Made by a program: the position numbers and the translations under genes | Part shown: positions 1-8,702 of the stretch, piece by piece | Layout of the letters: every line of letters starts with the position of its first letter | Position numbering within the stretch: position 1 is the first letter of the stretch | The notes under the pieces: model-generated | Seen by the model: only the letters and a program-made list of their open reading frames with translations | Database searches by the model: none | Told to the model about the DNA's origin: nothing | Source: Orbaceae bacterium ESL0727 | Lineage (GTDB): Bacteria > Pseudomonadota > Gammaproteobacteria > Enterobacterales > Orbaceae | Assembly (NCBI GenBank): GCA_029433345.1 | Contig: JAQTHY010000002.1 | Coordinates: 62,001 to 126,000, forward strand | Length of the DNA: 64,000 bases | Direction of reading: 5' to 3'

Positions 1-1533
1 TGGTTAACGCCTATCTACCCGTCTCCTCAAGTCGATAATGGCTATGATGTTGCTGACTATATGGCGATCAATCCTGATTACGGTACCCTGGCCGATTTTG
101 ACAGGTTAGTCGAAAAGGCACATCAGTTAGATATTAAAATCATGATGGATATGGTTTTTAATCACACCTCGACTGAGCACCCTTGGTTTAAAGCATCGCC
201 TGATAAAACTACGCCTTTTCGATCGTTTTACATCTGGAAAGATGCCAATAGCGAAGGTAAAGAGCCCAATAATTGGCGATCAAAATTTGGCGGCAAAGCG
301 TGGCAGTGGGATGAGGCCTCAAAGCAATACTACCTACATCTGTTTGCCGTTGAGCAAGCTGATCTTAACTGGGAAAACCCAGCCGTGCGAGAAGAATTAA
401 AAAAGATCGGTCAATTTTGGGCGGATAAAGGCGTCGATGCGTTAAGGTTAGATGTGGTTAATTTGATCTCGAAACAGCAAGATTTTGCGGATGATGAAAA
501 TGGGGACGGGCGCCGTTTTTATACGGATGGACCAAGAGTGCATCAGTTTTTACAAGAGATGAATCGCGATCTCTTCACGCCTAACAATCTGATCACGGTG
601 GGCGAGATGTCCTCGACTTCACTCGCGCATTGCCAACAATATGCTTCGCTTGATGGGAAAGAGTTGACGATGACCTTCAATTTTCATCACTTAAAAGTGG
701 ATTATCCAAATGGTGAAAAATGGACATTAGCTAAACCTGATTTTGTTCAACTCAAACAGATTATAGGGCATTGGCAGCAAGGCATGCATAATCGAGCATG
801 GAATGCGCTGTTTTGGTGTAATCATGATCAGCCGCGCATTGTCTCCCGTTTTGGTAATACGACAAGGTACCATAATCAATCGGCCAAAATGCTGGCCATG
901 GCACTTTATGGTTTACAGGGTACGCCTTACCTTTATCAAGGGGAAGAGATTGGTATGACTAATCCCAATTTTACCGACATTACACAATATCGGGATATTG
1001 AAAGTCTCAATATGTTCAAAGAGATGCAACAAAACGGGATAGCGATTGACGAGATTATGGCGATATTAGCAACTAAATCTCGAGATAATAGCCGTACGCC
1101 CATGCAATGGAATGATTCAGCGAATGCGGGATTCACAACGGGTACGCCTTGGATTAGTGTTGCAAACAATTACCGCACCATTAATGTCGCATCGGCACTT
1201 GCCGATCCCAATTCTATCTTTTACTGTTACCAAAAATTAATTGCCCTGCGCAAACAGTACCTTATTTTTGCGTTAGGAGATTATCAAGATTTAGATCTAA
1301 ATAACGATAACGTGTGGATTTATGCACGCCATTATCATCATCAAACACTTTTAGTCATGGCTAATTTACACGATCAAACCTATTCGGTATCATTACCCAA
1401 AACAGTCACGGATCGCCCGTTCCAGCTATTGATGAATAACTATCCTAATGCATTCACATTATCCAAAAACGTTACACTTGCTCCTTATCAGGCGGTCTAT
1501 TTTTATGGTGATGATGATAATGATCTCAATTAA
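1..1533 (+). CDS. treC: Trehalose-6-phosphate hydrolase, 5' partial
   Basis: Cytoplasmic GH13 enzyme that hydrolyses trehalose 6-phosphate, the product of PTS import, to glucose and glucose 6-phosphate. The frame is open from base 1 (WLTPIYPSPQVDNGYDVADY), so the gene starts before the window; about 40 N-terminal residues are missing compared with the ~550-residue E. coli enzyme. The GH13 catalytic residues are visible: the Asp nucleophile in LRLDVV (about nt 451), the general acid Glu in TVGEMSS (about nt 604) and the transition-state Asp in CNHDQPR (about nt 826). Related oligo-1,6-glucosidases share the fold, but the overall sequence reads as TreC. The gene converges on hemN and their stop codons overlap by 4 bp, leaving no room for a separate terminator. 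A treB permease gene would be expected upstream, outside the window. Confidence 0.93.
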   Translation, partial: WLTPIYPSPQVDNGYDVADYMAINPDYGTLADFDRLVEKAHQLDIKIMMDMVFNHTSTEHPWFKASPDKTTPFRSFYIWKDANSEGKEPNNWRSKFGGKAWQWDEASKQYYLHLFAVEQADLNWENPAVREELKKIGQFWADKGVDALRLDVVNLISKQQDFADDENGDGRRFYTDGPRVHQFLQEMNRDLFTPNNLITVGEMSSTSLAHCQQYASLDGKELTMTFNFHHLKVDYPNGEKWTLAKPDFVQLKQIIGHWQQGMHNRAWNALFWCNHDQPRIVSRFGNTTRYHNQSAKMLAMALYGLQGTPYLYQGEEIGMTNPNFTDITQYRDIESLNMFKEMQQNGIAIDEIMAILATKSRDNSRTPMQWNDSANAGFTTGTPWISVANNYRTINVASALADPNSIFYCYQKLIALRKQYLIFALGDYQDLDLNNDNVWIYARHYHHQTLLVMANLHDQTYSVSLPKTVTDRPFQLLMNNYPNAFTLSKNVTLAPYQAVYFYGDDDNDLN

Positions 1534-2957
1534 ATCACGCGCGAAAATTGTTGTTGGCGTGCCATTTTACGCATATAAATATCGAAACACATACAGATAT
1601 TGCGAATCAATAAATGACCTTTAGGTTGCACACGAATTGTTTGTGCATTCAGTGTGACCAATCCGTCGTTTTCGAGTGGTGCGAGTAGTTTTAGATCGTC
1701 GGCAAAATAGTCATTAAACTGGATAGCGTAAGTGTCCTCAATCAGCTTTTTATCTAAATAAAAGTGGCAAATTAACTGTTTGATCACATCACGACGGATT
1801 TTATCATCTAAACTCATGGTAAAACCTTTACAAAGCGCATTGCCGGTTTGCTCAATTTGGGTTTGATAAAGCTTCAGTTCTTTCTGATTTTGCGCATAGC
1901 TATCGCCTAAAATACTGATTGCCGATACGCCAAGTCCTAATAAGTCAGCATCGCCATGGGTTGTGTAGCCTTGAAAGTTGCGGTGCAATTTACCTTGTTG
2001 TTGGGCGATGGCCAGTTCGTCGTTTGGTTTGGCAAAATGATCCATGCCGATATAGCGATAACCCGCCGCGGTTAATTTTTCGATGCAGGTTTGTAGAATC
2101 TGCAACTTCTGTTTCGCGGTAGGTAAGTCGGCATCTTTAATTTTGCGTTGCGCGGCAAAACGGCTAGGGAGATGGGCATAATTAAAAATACTTAAACGAT
2201 CTGGCGCAATATCGATCACTTTATTCAGTGTTTCGACAAAACTGGTTACGGTCTGTTTAGGTAAGCCATAAATAAGATCAAGACTAATTGAGTGAAAGTG
2301 ATCGTGGCGAGCTTGCTTAATCAGTGCCCGAATCAGATTTTCGTCTTGTTCACGATTAATTAAATGTTGGATTTCATGATTGAAATCTTGGATGCCCATG
2401 CTTAAACGATTAAAGCCCACTTCGGCTAAATGGTCGATGGTTTGGGGTGAAATTTCGCGCGGATCAATCTCAATGGACATCTCGGCCTTATCGGCAAAGT
2501 GAAAATGGTGTTTTAGCACCGTAATTAAGCGCGAAATTTCGGCATCGGTCAAAAAGGTCGGTGTACCGCCCCCCCAATGCATTTGGACGACGGTTCGATC
2601 GGCAAATAAGGGCGCACGGTTAGCGATTTCGTGTTCTAATCTATCTAAATACCGCGTGACTTTATCGGTTTGGCGCGTAACCAGTTTGTTGCAACCACAG
2701 AAATAACAGAGTTTATGACAAAATGGAATATGCACATAAAGCGATAAAGGGCGGTTAGGGTAAAGATTGGCCGCCGCGATAAAATCTTGCTCAGAAAAAT
2801 TTTCGTTAAATTCAAGGGCGGTCGGGTAAGAGGTATATCTTGGGCCTGAATAATTATATTTCTCAATTAACGCTTGATCCCAAATGGTGTGATCGATTGT
2901 GCTTTCAGTCGCGGTTGGGTTGGCAAGCTTATTTGCGTTTGGCTCGCTGTTTGACAT
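1530..2957 (-). CDS. hemN: Oxygen-independent coproporphyrinogen III oxidase
   Basis: Radical-SAM enzyme of anaerobic heme synthesis that decarboxylates coproporphyrinogen III to protoporphyrinogen IX. The [4Fe-4S] motif CxxxCxxC is seen in PFCHKLCYFCGCN, followed by GGGTPT; the N-terminal YNYSGPRYTSYPTA block is typical of true HemN rather than HemW. The start is ambiguous: in-frame ATGs lie at 2987, 2969 and 2957 because an 18-bp tandem duplication has copied the start region. 2957 (MSNSEP) is chosen because GGAAAA lies 7 nt upstream; the other two have poorer ribosome binding sites. From 2957 the product is 475 residues, about 18 longer than E. coli HemN (457), with the extra residues at the N-terminus. 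The next gene on the same strand is yihI, which also neighbours hemN in E. coli. Confidence 0.95.
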   Translation of the reverse strand: MSNSEPNANKLANPTATESTIDHTIWDQALIEKYNYSGPRYTSYPTALEFNENFSEQDFIAAANLYPNRPLSLYVHIPFCHKLCYFCGCNKLVTRQTDKVTRYLDRLEHEIANRAPLFADRTVVQMHWGGGTPTFLTDAEISRLITVLKHHFHFADKAEMSIEIDPREISPQTIDHLAEVGFNRLSMGIQDFNHEIQHLINREQDENLIRALIKQARHDHFHSISLDLIYGLPKQTVTSFVETLNKVIDIAPDRLSIFNYAHLPSRFAAQRKIKDADLPTAKQKLQILQTCIEKLTAAGYRYIGMDHFAKPNDELAIAQQQGKLHRNFQGYTTHGDADLLGLGVSAISILGDSYAQNQKELKLYQTQIEQTGNALCKGFTMSLDDKIRRDVIKQLICHFYLDKKLIEDTYAIQFNDYFADDLKLLAPLENDGLVTLNAQTIRVQPKGHLLIRNICMCFDIYMRKMARQQQFSRVI

Positions 2958-2958
2958 T

Positions 2959-2994
2959 GCTTTTTCCATAATTATTGTTTTTTCCATAATTATT
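2959..2994 (-). repeat. 18-bp tandem duplication at the hemN start
   Basis: Two adjacent 18-bp units (2959-2976 and 2977-2994) differ at one base and read, on the minus strand, AATAATTATGGAAAAAnC. Each contains an ATG in the hemN frame, so the duplication offers alternative start codons and ribosome binding sites. Confidence 0.8.
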
Positions 2995-3127
2995 GGTCAT
3001 TATTGCTGTTATTGCGTGTTTTTTTAATTTATGGCTTTTTTTTAGATATAACAGAACGCAAATGAATAATCCGCTGTATAAACTGATCATGATTAACATT
3101 AGCATTCTGTTTATGCCTATGGGTATT

Positions 3128-3676
3128 TTAGTAACGTTTTAATAAACTGACGATATCTTCTTTGGGCTCATCATAAGGATCATGATCACTATTATCGTCA
3201 TCGTCCAGATAACCTAATTGCCGCATTAACTGATCAATACGATCGAGTTTGTTATTCAAGTATTGTTGATCTTCATCGGTTAGCTTACTACCTTGTTCGA
3301 CGAAATCAAGCAGCTGCTCCAATTTTGGATCGTCATCAAGTTGCGCCAATTCTTGCTCTGGTGACAATTTTGTTTTAGGTTGCAATGATGATTTATGCTT
3401 CACGTTGCCAGTTGGTGCTGACGCTTTAGCATTCATCTGCTCTAATGCCGCACGGTTTGCTGTGATCGGTTGGGGGGCAATTAACGAAATCGGTTTTTTG
3501 CTGCCAATATGGGGATCGCGTGGTGGCTGATGAGTGGTACCGGTAGCGTGCTGCTCACCATTGTTAAAACGCGAACCGCTTGGTCGCCCTTTATGCTTAC
3601 GTTTACGTTTTAACTCCCACGAGGCGTCATTGATCTCTTGACGACTCTTTTTTGGTTTCGTCCTGTTTTTTAACAT
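3128..3676 (-). CDS. yihI: Der GTPase-activating protein YihI
   Basis: Small cytoplasmic protein that stimulates the ribosome-assembly GTPase Der and so modulates 50S maturation (known for the family). 182 residues against about 169 in E. coli. The N-terminus is strongly basic (KNRTKPKKSRQEIND, then KRKRKHKGRPSGSR), typical of YihI. A low-complexity linker follows, then an acidic helical C-terminal half (EQELAQLDDDPKLEQLLDFVEQG) and an Asp-rich tail. Position beside hemN matches E. coli. Recognised from the N-terminal signature and synteny; the middle is poorly conserved. Confidence 0.85.
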   Translation of the reverse strand: MLKNRTKPKKSRQEINDASWELKRKRKHKGRPSGSRFNNGEQHATGTTHQPPRDPHIGSKKPISLIAPQPITANRAALEQMNAKASAPTGNVKHKSSLQPKTKLSPEQELAQLDDDPKLEQLLDFVEQGSKLTDEDQQYLNNKLDRIDQLMRQLGYLDDDDNSDHDPYDEPKEDIVSLLKRY

Positions 3677-3812
3677 AGTGTTTCTATCTGCTCATTAATG
3701 AATAAGTATTTGTGTCATTTTAGCAGTAACTTATGCAGATAGCTATGCATACTCACGCTATCCTGTGCGCCTTGTCATGCTGATAAGCGGTCTGTGCGGC
3801 ATAAAATTGTGA

Positions 3813-3839
3813 TTGAAAAAAGCAAAATTTATGTATAAT
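3813..3839 (+). promoter_or_regulatory. Probable sigma-70 promoter of coaA
   Basis: A perfect TATAAT at 3834-3839 is preceded by TTGAAA at 3813-3818, a 15-bp spacer and so slightly short. It lies 37 bp before the coaA ATG. TTGTGA at 3807-3812 is a worse-spaced alternative -35 box. Confidence 0.5.
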
Positions 3840-3876
3840 CTGGGCGCCATGATCATTTAAAATAACAGATAACATT

Positions 3877-4812
3877 ATGAGTCATCATTTAAGCCCTTAT
3901 ATGCAATTTAATCGCCAAGAGTGGGCAAGTTTGCGTAATGCGGTGCCCATGACCTTAACCGCGAAAGATCTGCTGTCATTACAAGGTATTAATGAAGATC
4001 TATCCATCGACGAAGTCAGCGAAATTTATTTACCTCTTTCAAGATTACTGAATTACTACATCAGTAATAATCTTTCACGGCAAGTTATTTTGTCCAAATT
4101 CTTAGGAAAACGACACAAAACGCCTTATATCATCGGTATTGCGGGGAGTGTGGCTGTCGGCAAAAGTACCACCGCACGTGTGTTGCAAGCGTTATTAACC
4201 CGTTGGCCAGAGCACCGTAAAGTTGCTTTAGTTACAACGGATGGTTTTTTATATCCCAACCAGTACCTTGAAAAACATGGTTTGATGAATAAAAAAGGTT
4301 TTCCACAATCGTATGATATTAAAAAATTGCTTAAATTTGTGACCGATGTCAAATCAGGCCAGTCAGACGTTAAGGCGCCCGTTTATTCGCACTTGGTCTA
4401 TGATATTGTCGATGGTGAGGAGATCAACATTGATCACCCTGATATTTTGATTTTAGAAGGGTTGAATGTTTTGCAAGGTACGGCGAATTGTGCCCAAGCG
4501 ACTAACCGTGTTTTTATCTCTGATTATGTCGATTTTTCGATTTATGTCGATGCCGAAATACCGTTACTGCATGATTGGTATGTCAATCGCTTTTTGAAAT
4601 TCCGCGCAGGGGCGTTTATCGATCCTAACTCCTATTTTCACCATTATTCACAGCTCCCAGAGCAAGAAGCATTGGCGATTGCGAATCGGGTTTGGCGTGA
4701 TATTAATGAACTTAATTTAGTGGAAAATATTTTACCTACCCGAGAACGGGCAAGTCTAATTTTAACTAAAAAACAAGATCATAAAGTGGATTCTGTTCAG
4801 TTGCGAAAATGA
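3877..4812 (+). CDS. coaA: Type I pantothenate kinase
   Basis: Cytoplasmic enzyme that phosphorylates pantothenate, the first and feedback-regulated step of coenzyme A synthesis. 311 residues, close to the 316 of E. coli. The Walker A loop is GSVAVGKST near residue 90; TDGFLYPN and the [10 protein letters not shown] block typical of type I (bacterial PanK-I) kinases follow. The C-terminal YFHHYSQL region is also characteristic. The start at 3877 ([13 protein letters not shown]) matches the family N-terminus although the ribosome binding site is weak. Apparently monocistronic, with its own promoter about 40 bp upstream. Confidence 0.95.
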   Translation: MSHHLSPYMQFNRQEWASLRNAVPMTLTAKDLLSLQGINEDLSIDEVSEIYLPLSRLLNYYISNNLSRQVILSKFLGKRHKTPYIIGIAGSVAVGKSTTARVLQALLTRWPEHRKVALVTTDGFLYPNQYLEKHGLMNKKGFPQSYDIKKLLKFVTDVKSGQSDVKAPVYSHLVYDIVDGEEINIDHPDILILEGLNVLQGTANCAQATNRVFISDYVDFSIYVDAEIPLLHDWYVNRFLKFRAGAFIDPNSYFHHYSQLPEQEALAIANRVWRDINELNLVENILPTRERASLILTKKQDHKVDSVQLRK

Positions 4813-4874
4813 TTGAGTAGCTGCACCGCTAAGTGGCGATGATAACAAAAATAACAAATTTATAAGGAAATTGT

Positions 4875-5348
4875 ATGAAATCAATAACAAAAACTCAAAA
4901 AATAGTCGGTAAAAAAAGAGTCGGTAAATTGGCTGTGATGACATTGGTTGTTGCGCTATGTGGCACCGTTTATAGCGCGCAGGTTTACGCGGCTAACCAT
5001 GATCGATCAGAAGGCACGACCTGTGCTAACAAAAAACAGCTGCTACAAACTAAAATTGACGAAGCAAAACAGCACAATAACAGCTATCAAGTGGCAGGAT
5101 TAGAAAAGGCGCTATCAGATGTGAACAACTATTGTAAAGATAGCGATTTAGAAACAAAATACAAAAAGCAAGTGCAGGATAAAACGGACGAAGTTGCAGA
5201 ACGCATGAAAGAGTTAAAAGCGGCACAATTGAAAGGCGATGCCGAAAAAATGGCCAAGCAAGAGGCAAAATTATTGAAAGATAAAGCCGAATTGACCGAA
5301 GCACAATCAAAATTAGCGCAATATTATAAAGATCTCAAGGCAAATTAA
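4875..5348 (+). CDS. Periplasmic DUF1090 (YqjC-like) protein
   Basis: 157-residue exported protein of the DUF1090/YqjC family; function unknown. A basic N-terminus and hydrophobic stretch (LAVMTLVVALCGTVY) ending near AQVYAA form a signal peptide, so the mature protein should be periplasmic. The mature part has two cysteines (TTCANK and NNYCKD), spaced as in the family and likely disulfide-bonded, then a long charged helix predicted to be coiled coil (KYKKQVQDKTDEVAERMKEL). AAGGAAA precedes the ATG at a good distance. It follows coaA by 62 bp. Confidence 0.75.
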   Translation: MKSITKTQKIVGKKRVGKLAVMTLVVALCGTVYSAQVYAANHDRSEGTTCANKKQLLQTKIDEAKQHNNSYQVAGLEKALSDVNNYCKDSDLETKYKKQVQDKTDEVAERMKELKAAQLKGDAEKMAKQEAKLLKDKAELTEAQSKLAQYYKDLKAN

Positions 5349-5378
5349 TAAGCTGTTTAGCTAACTGATCGCCATCAC

Positions 5379-5400
5379 TCCGCTGATAATCATCAGCGGA
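5379..5400 (+). terminator. Hairpin downstream of the DUF1090 gene
   Basis: Perfect 9-bp stem TCCGCTGAT / ATCAGCGGA with an AATC loop, 30 bp after the stop codon. There is no following T-tract, so it may be a 3'-end stabilising hairpin rather than a strong terminator. Confidence 0.45.
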
Positions 5401-5468
5401 TCACGCATCGACCTATTCACCACTAATCCATTCTATTCTTTACACTTCTTTACAAAAATGGTGCGGCC

Positions 5469-6116
5469 GTGAGCGATGTGACTTACGAGGCAGAGCCAGC
5501 CAGTTCGGGGCTGCGTCTATCCATCACTGGGAGCGGCAATGTGGCAAAAGTGGCCTTGACCGGCCCAAGAGATGGGGCAACGTCTGAGCAAGCGGCGACC
5601 GCGGTACCAACCACCTTTACTTTATATGCCAATACCAATGGCAAAAGAACGAAACTTTATAGTTTTAAGCTGAGCAAATGGTTTATCGTTCGTTTTGGTT
5701 TTACAAGTAATGATGGCAATGGGGGTAATAGTGGTTATAATGCAAATTATTGTAGCCGTTATGGCGCGGGCTATCGCTTTCCAACTATTGCTGAACTGAC
5801 TAACGCTAATAGTGATGACTCCTACTATAGTTTTGCTTGGATAGGCAGTTTAGGAAGTCAAGGAACTAAGTTTTACACAAGGCAAATTGGCGGCGGGCTG
5901 TTTGCTGAGTGGGGGAATATGGCAATGCTCAGTAATGGCCGTGATTATTACCCCTATACTGATTTTTACAAGAACTCATCCTCGCGTATAAGTGTATGGC
6001 CAGCTGAACAACCTCTGTACCCCTCATATCTGGCTCAAATTAGGATTGACGATGGTCAAATTTATAAGTCGTATCTCTCTGCTGATTGGGTAACATTTAT
6101 CTGTGTTACTCCGTAA
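5469..6116 (+). CDS. C-terminal fragment of a surface adhesin-like protein
   Basis: A 215-residue frame with no signal peptide. It begins (GTG at 5469) inside what reads as an Ig-like repeat domain (VTYEAEPASSGLRLSITGSG...VAKVALTGP), continues through TTFTLYANTNGK...YSFKLSKWFIV and ends in a lectin-like or FISUMP-like domain (NYCSRYGAGYRFPTIAELTN ... VTFICVTP) with two cysteines. Such C-terminal modules terminate long intimin/invasin-type adhesins. The frame is open only from 5427 (TAA at 5424), with no ATG and no clear ribosome binding site, so the export and repeat regions are missing. Most likely a degraded remnant or silent cassette. The domain assignment is from visual similarity and is tentative. 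Confidence 0.5.
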   Translation: MSDVTYEAEPASSGLRLSITGSGNVAKVALTGPRDGATSEQAATAVPTTFTLYANTNGKRTKLYSFKLSKWFIVRFGFTSNDGNGGNSGYNANYCSRYGAGYRFPTIAELTNANSDDSYYSFAWIGSLGSQGTKFYTRQIGGGLFAEWGNMAMLSNGRDYYPYTDFYKNSSSRISVWPAEQPLYPSYLAQIRIDDGQIYKSYLSADWVTFICVTP

Positions 6117-6228
6117 TTTTGTTATGCCATTTGGTGAATATTTACTTAGTCAATAAGCGTTTAATAAACAACAGTGGCTAGCTAAACAGTTGGCCACTAC
6201 TGTTAGCGATGTATTTTAGCCATCATTT

Positions 6229-6270
6229 TTACCTTTCACTTTTGGGTAAAGGTTAGTTTTACCCCAAAAA
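6229..6270 (+). terminator. Possible terminator after the adhesin fragment
   Basis: Nested inverted repeats: ACCTTT/AAAGGT (6231-6236/6248-6253) followed by TAGTTTT, overlapping a longer TTTTGGGTAAA / TTTACCCCAAAA stem with a one-base bulge. Either could terminate transcription entering from the adhesin fragment before the queF leader. Confidence 0.4.
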
Positions 6271-6287
6271 CGGCAAATTATCTATTT

Positions 6288-6326
6288 GGATGTTTCAGAA
6301 CTATACGATGTTTATGTCAAAATTTT
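6288..6326 (-). repeat. Dispersed bipartite repeat, copy 1
   Basis: On the minus strand: AATTTTGACATAAAC, then a 10-base spacer, then TCTGAAACATCC. One of five copies in this window with the same ATAAAC-N10-TCTGAAACAT layout. It lies about 90 bp upstream of the preQ1 riboswitch. Confidence 0.8.
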
Positions 6327-6417
6327 ATATTCATCTGAGCAAATTACTTTCAATAAACGGGCTTTGAATCGGTATAGACTTTTGAAATAAAAACGTGTAT
6401 GGTAACGCCGCTTTACT

Positions 6418-6456
6418 GCGTGGTTCGTAACCTTCCCACGATAAAAAACTATGGAA
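6418..6456 (+). promoter_or_regulatory. preQ1-I riboswitch controlling queF
   Basis: The leader matches the class I preQ1 aptamer. P1 is CGTGG (6419-6423) paired with CCACG (6436-6440), closing a loop TTCGTAACCTTC. The A-rich tail ATAAAAAACTATGGA follows, in which GG (6453-6454) can pair with loop CC (6431-6432) to form the H-type pseudoknot. B. subtilis queC carries nearly the same tail (ATAAAAAACTAAGG). The pairing GG belongs to the Shine-Dalgarno of queF, whose ATG is at 6462, so preQ1 binding should block translation initiation. QueF makes preQ1, so this is product feedback. Confidence 0.88.
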
Positions 6457-6461
6457 CTGAT

Positions 6462-6935
6462 ATGAATAAAATAACATTACTTGGCGATCAATCTGTTCGC
6501 TACCCACAAACCTATTCACCTGCAATACTCGAGACATTTGATAACAAACATCCAGATAACGACTATTTTGTTAAATTCAATTGTCCCGAATTTACCTCTC
6601 TCTGCCCAATTACTGGGCAACCTGACTTTGCCACGTTGTACATTTCGTATGTACCTAATAGCAAAATGGTCGAAAGTAAATCCCTGAAGCTTTATCTGTT
6701 TAGCTTTCGTAATCATGGCGATTTCCATGAAGATTGTATCAATATCATCATGAAAGATCTGATTAAGTTGATGGAACCGAAATATATCGAAGTGTGGGGT
6801 AAGTTTACACCACGCGGCGGGATTTCGATTGATCCTTATGCTAATTACGGTCAAGCGGGTACCAAATGGCAGGACGTCGCGTTTGCGCGCTTAGCCAATC
6901 ATGATCTTTACCCCGAAAAAGTGGATAACCGTTAA
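6462..6935 (+). CDS. queF: NADPH-dependent preQ0 reductase, single-domain type
   Basis: Reduces 7-cyano-7-deazaguanine (preQ0) to 7-aminomethyl-7-deazaguanine (preQ1) in queuosine biosynthesis. 157 residues. The active-site Cys is in [10 protein letters not shown] (the B. subtilis-type motif), the substrate Glu/NADPH motif is [20 protein letters not shown], and the protein ends [12 protein letters not shown] as in YkvM. This is the short unimodular form; most gammaproteobacteria carry the ~280-residue bimodular form. A longer frame from 6399 is open, but its first 21 codons are the riboswitch, and the ATG at 6462 has GGAA 5 nt upstream. Gammaproteobacterial neighbours with a Firmicutes-like gene and leader suggest transfer of the riboswitch and gene together (inference). 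Confidence 0.93.
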   Translation: MNKITLLGDQSVRYPQTYSPAILETFDNKHPDNDYFVKFNCPEFTSLCPITGQPDFATLYISYVPNSKMVESKSLKLYLFSFRNHGDFHEDCINIIMKDLIKLMEPKYIEVWGKFTPRGGISIDPYANYGQAGTKWQDVAFARLANHDLYPEKVDNR

Positions 6936-7264
6936 TCATCACCCATGGTGACGATTTTATCGTATTGTTTATTGCGTTGTTTACTGCACTATTTATTGCA
7001 GTAAAGAGATCACGCTATTGCGCCGACAAACGCTATTAAGGCGCGCTATATCTGTTATTCCTAAAGATAGGTGTAAGCGGTAAAAATTATCGGGCAAATC
7101 TTATCGATGCTGCTTATGTTTTAGTTCGCTGTAGGTTGCCAACTGCATGATGCTGCCCTTTGGGTGCGTAATGGCGAGGGCGCTGTTTTTGGGTGAAAGA
7201 TTCGACGTGATAAGCATATCAACTATTTATTTGAATAATTATTGTTTTTAGAGGATTTTTGGTT
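6936..7264. other. queF-queC intergenic region
   Basis: 329 bp without a recognisable gene. It has a 9-bp hairpin, TTTACTGCA (6980-6988) / TGCAGTAAA (6997-7005), possibly the queF 3' end. A patch at about 7125-7200 looks richer in GC than the surrounding spacer DNA, with GCCCT (7155-7159) / AGGGC (7177-7181). No preQ1 aptamer is visible upstream of queC. The GC-rich patch might be a decayed gene piece; nothing in it is identified. Confidence 0.4.
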
Positions 7265-8005
7265 ATGTGTCAGACTGCTCATTCCCATGCCGATTTTGTT
7301 GGGCCGCAGCGAAATCGTCGTGCGTTAGTTATTTTTTCGGGTGGACAAGATTCCACTACCTGTTTATTGCAAGCCATCGCGGATTATGGTCAGCAACAGG
7401 TCGAAGCGATCAGCTTTTATTATGGACAACGCCATGCGATTGAATTAGAAAAAGCGCAATGGATCGCGAATGATCTCGGTATCAAACAAACTGTTATCGA
7501 TACTTCAGTGATTAAGCAAGTCACGAATAATGCTTTGATGGATGAATCGCAAGTGATCCAACCGGCGCATGTGACTTCGTCCAACCCATCGTCTGCAGCA
7601 AATCAAGCAAGTCAATACCCCAATACCTTTGTCGATGGGCGTAATGCATTATTTTTATTGTTGGCGGGCAGTTATGCCAAGTCACAAGGTATTCATGACA
7701 TTATTATGGGTGTCTGCGAGACCGATTTTAGCGGTTACCCTGATTGCCGTGATCGTTTTATTAAATCAATGAATGTGACGATGGATCTGTCCATGGATTA
7801 TGCATTTAATGTGAAAACACCATTGATGTATTTAACAAAAGCCGAAACCTGGGCATTAGCTGATCAATTAGGTTACCTTGAGTATGTCAAACAACATACC
7901 CATACCTGTTATTACGGTGTCGAAGGGGGCTGTGGTCAATGCCCAAGTTGCTTGTTACGCGACAAAGGACTCAATGAATATTTACAATCAAAGGAGGCAA
8001 AATAA
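7265..8005 (+). CDS. queC: 7-cyano-7-deazaguanine synthase
   Basis: ATP-dependent enzyme converting 7-carboxy-7-deazaguanine plus ammonia to preQ0, the substrate of QueF. The PP-loop ATP-binding motif is [10 protein letters not shown], and the C-terminal zinc site is [15 protein letters not shown] (four Cys). The SD AGAGGA at 7250-7255 fits ATG 7265 (9-nt spacing); TTG 7259 would also be in frame but is too close. The 246-residue product is a little longer than E. coli QueC (231), with about 18 extra N-terminal residues and a Ser/Asn/Gln-rich stretch around [12 protein letters not shown]. yhhQ follows after one base, so these form an operon. Confidence 0.95.
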   Translation: MCQTAHSHADFVGPQRNRRALVIFSGGQDSTTCLLQAIADYGQQQVEAISFYYGQRHAIELEKAQWIANDLGIKQTVIDTSVIKQVTNNALMDESQVIQPAHVTSSNPSSAANQASQYPNTFVDGRNALFLLLAGSYAKSQGIHDIIMGVCETDFSGYPDCRDRFIKSMNVTMDLSMDYAFNVKTPLMYLTKAETWALADQLGYLEYVKQHTHTCYYGVEGGCGQCPSCLLRDKGLNEYLQSKEAK

Positions 8006-8006
8006 G

Positions 8007-8702
8007 ATGCCACATTCTTTGCATACAACCGATACCACTACGGCGCATACGTTTACGCTGCCTAGCCAAACGAAAGCCTTAGGCTGGTTAGCTTTTTTCC
8101 ATATTTTAGTGATCTCTTCAAGTAATTATTTAGTACAAATTCCGTTTGAGATTTTTGGTTTTCATACGACGTGGGGCGCATTTACCTTTCCATTTATTTT
8201 TTTAACGACCGATTTAACGATTCGTATTTTTGGTGCGAGTCTGGCTCGGCGTATTATCTTTGTGGTGATGATACCGGCATTGCTGCTCTCTTACCTGATT
8301 TCGGTATTATTTTTTGATGGACATTGGATGGGATTTGCTGCGTTAGCGGATTTTAATCTGTTCATCTTCCGCATTGCGTTAGCCAGCTTTGCCGCTTATT
8401 TGGTTGGGCAGTTGATGGATATTACGGTATTTAACTATTTACGTCGAAATCAAAAATGGTGGGTTGCGCCGTCCGCGTCGGCGGTATTTGGTAATGCCAT
8501 TGATACGGTGCTCTTTTTCGCCATTGCATTTTATCACAGCAATGATGAATTTATGGCGACACATTGGTTAGAAATTGCCATGATGGATTATGGCTTTAAA
8601 ATTTTTATTTGTGGATTATTCTTTTTACCACTTTATGGGGTGATTTTGAATTTTTTACTGAAAAAATTGGTGACACCAAATCAACCCTGTGCATTGCAAT
8701 AA
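8007..8702 (+). CDS. yhhQ: Queuosine precursor (preQ0/preQ1) transporter
   Basis: Inner-membrane transporter of the YhhQ/VUT-1 family that imports deazaguanine precursors of queuosine. 231 residues with about six hydrophobic segments; family signature NYLVQIPFEIFGFHTTWGAFTFPFIFLTTDL near residues 35-65 and PSASAVFGNAIDTVLFF near 165. The ATG at 8007 has a strong AAGGAGG within the last codons of queC and starts one base after its stop; the longer frame back to 7878 simply overlaps queC. Together, queF, queC and yhhQ make and salvage preQ0/preQ1. No queD, queE, tgt or queA is in the window. Confidence 0.93.
   Translation: MPHSLHTTDTTTAHTFTLPSQTKALGWLAFFHILVISSSNYLVQIPFEIFGFHTTWGAFTFPFIFLTTDLTIRIFGASLARRIIFVVMIPALLLSYLISVLFFDGHWMGFAALADFNLFIFRIALASFAAYLVGQLMDITVFNYLRRNQKWWVAPSASAVFGNAIDTVLFFAIAFYHSNDEFMATHWLEIAMMDYGFKIFICGLFFLPLYGVILNFLLKKLVTPNQPCALQ

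Noticed and set aside
6399-6461. Longer queF start at ATG 6399
   Set aside because: These 21 codons coincide with the riboswitch; ATG 6462 matches the family length and has GGAA upstream.
7060-7264. A second preQ1 riboswitch upstream of queC
   Set aside because: No stem-loop followed by the A-rich tail and pairing GG was found; only a GC-rich hairpin of unknown nature.
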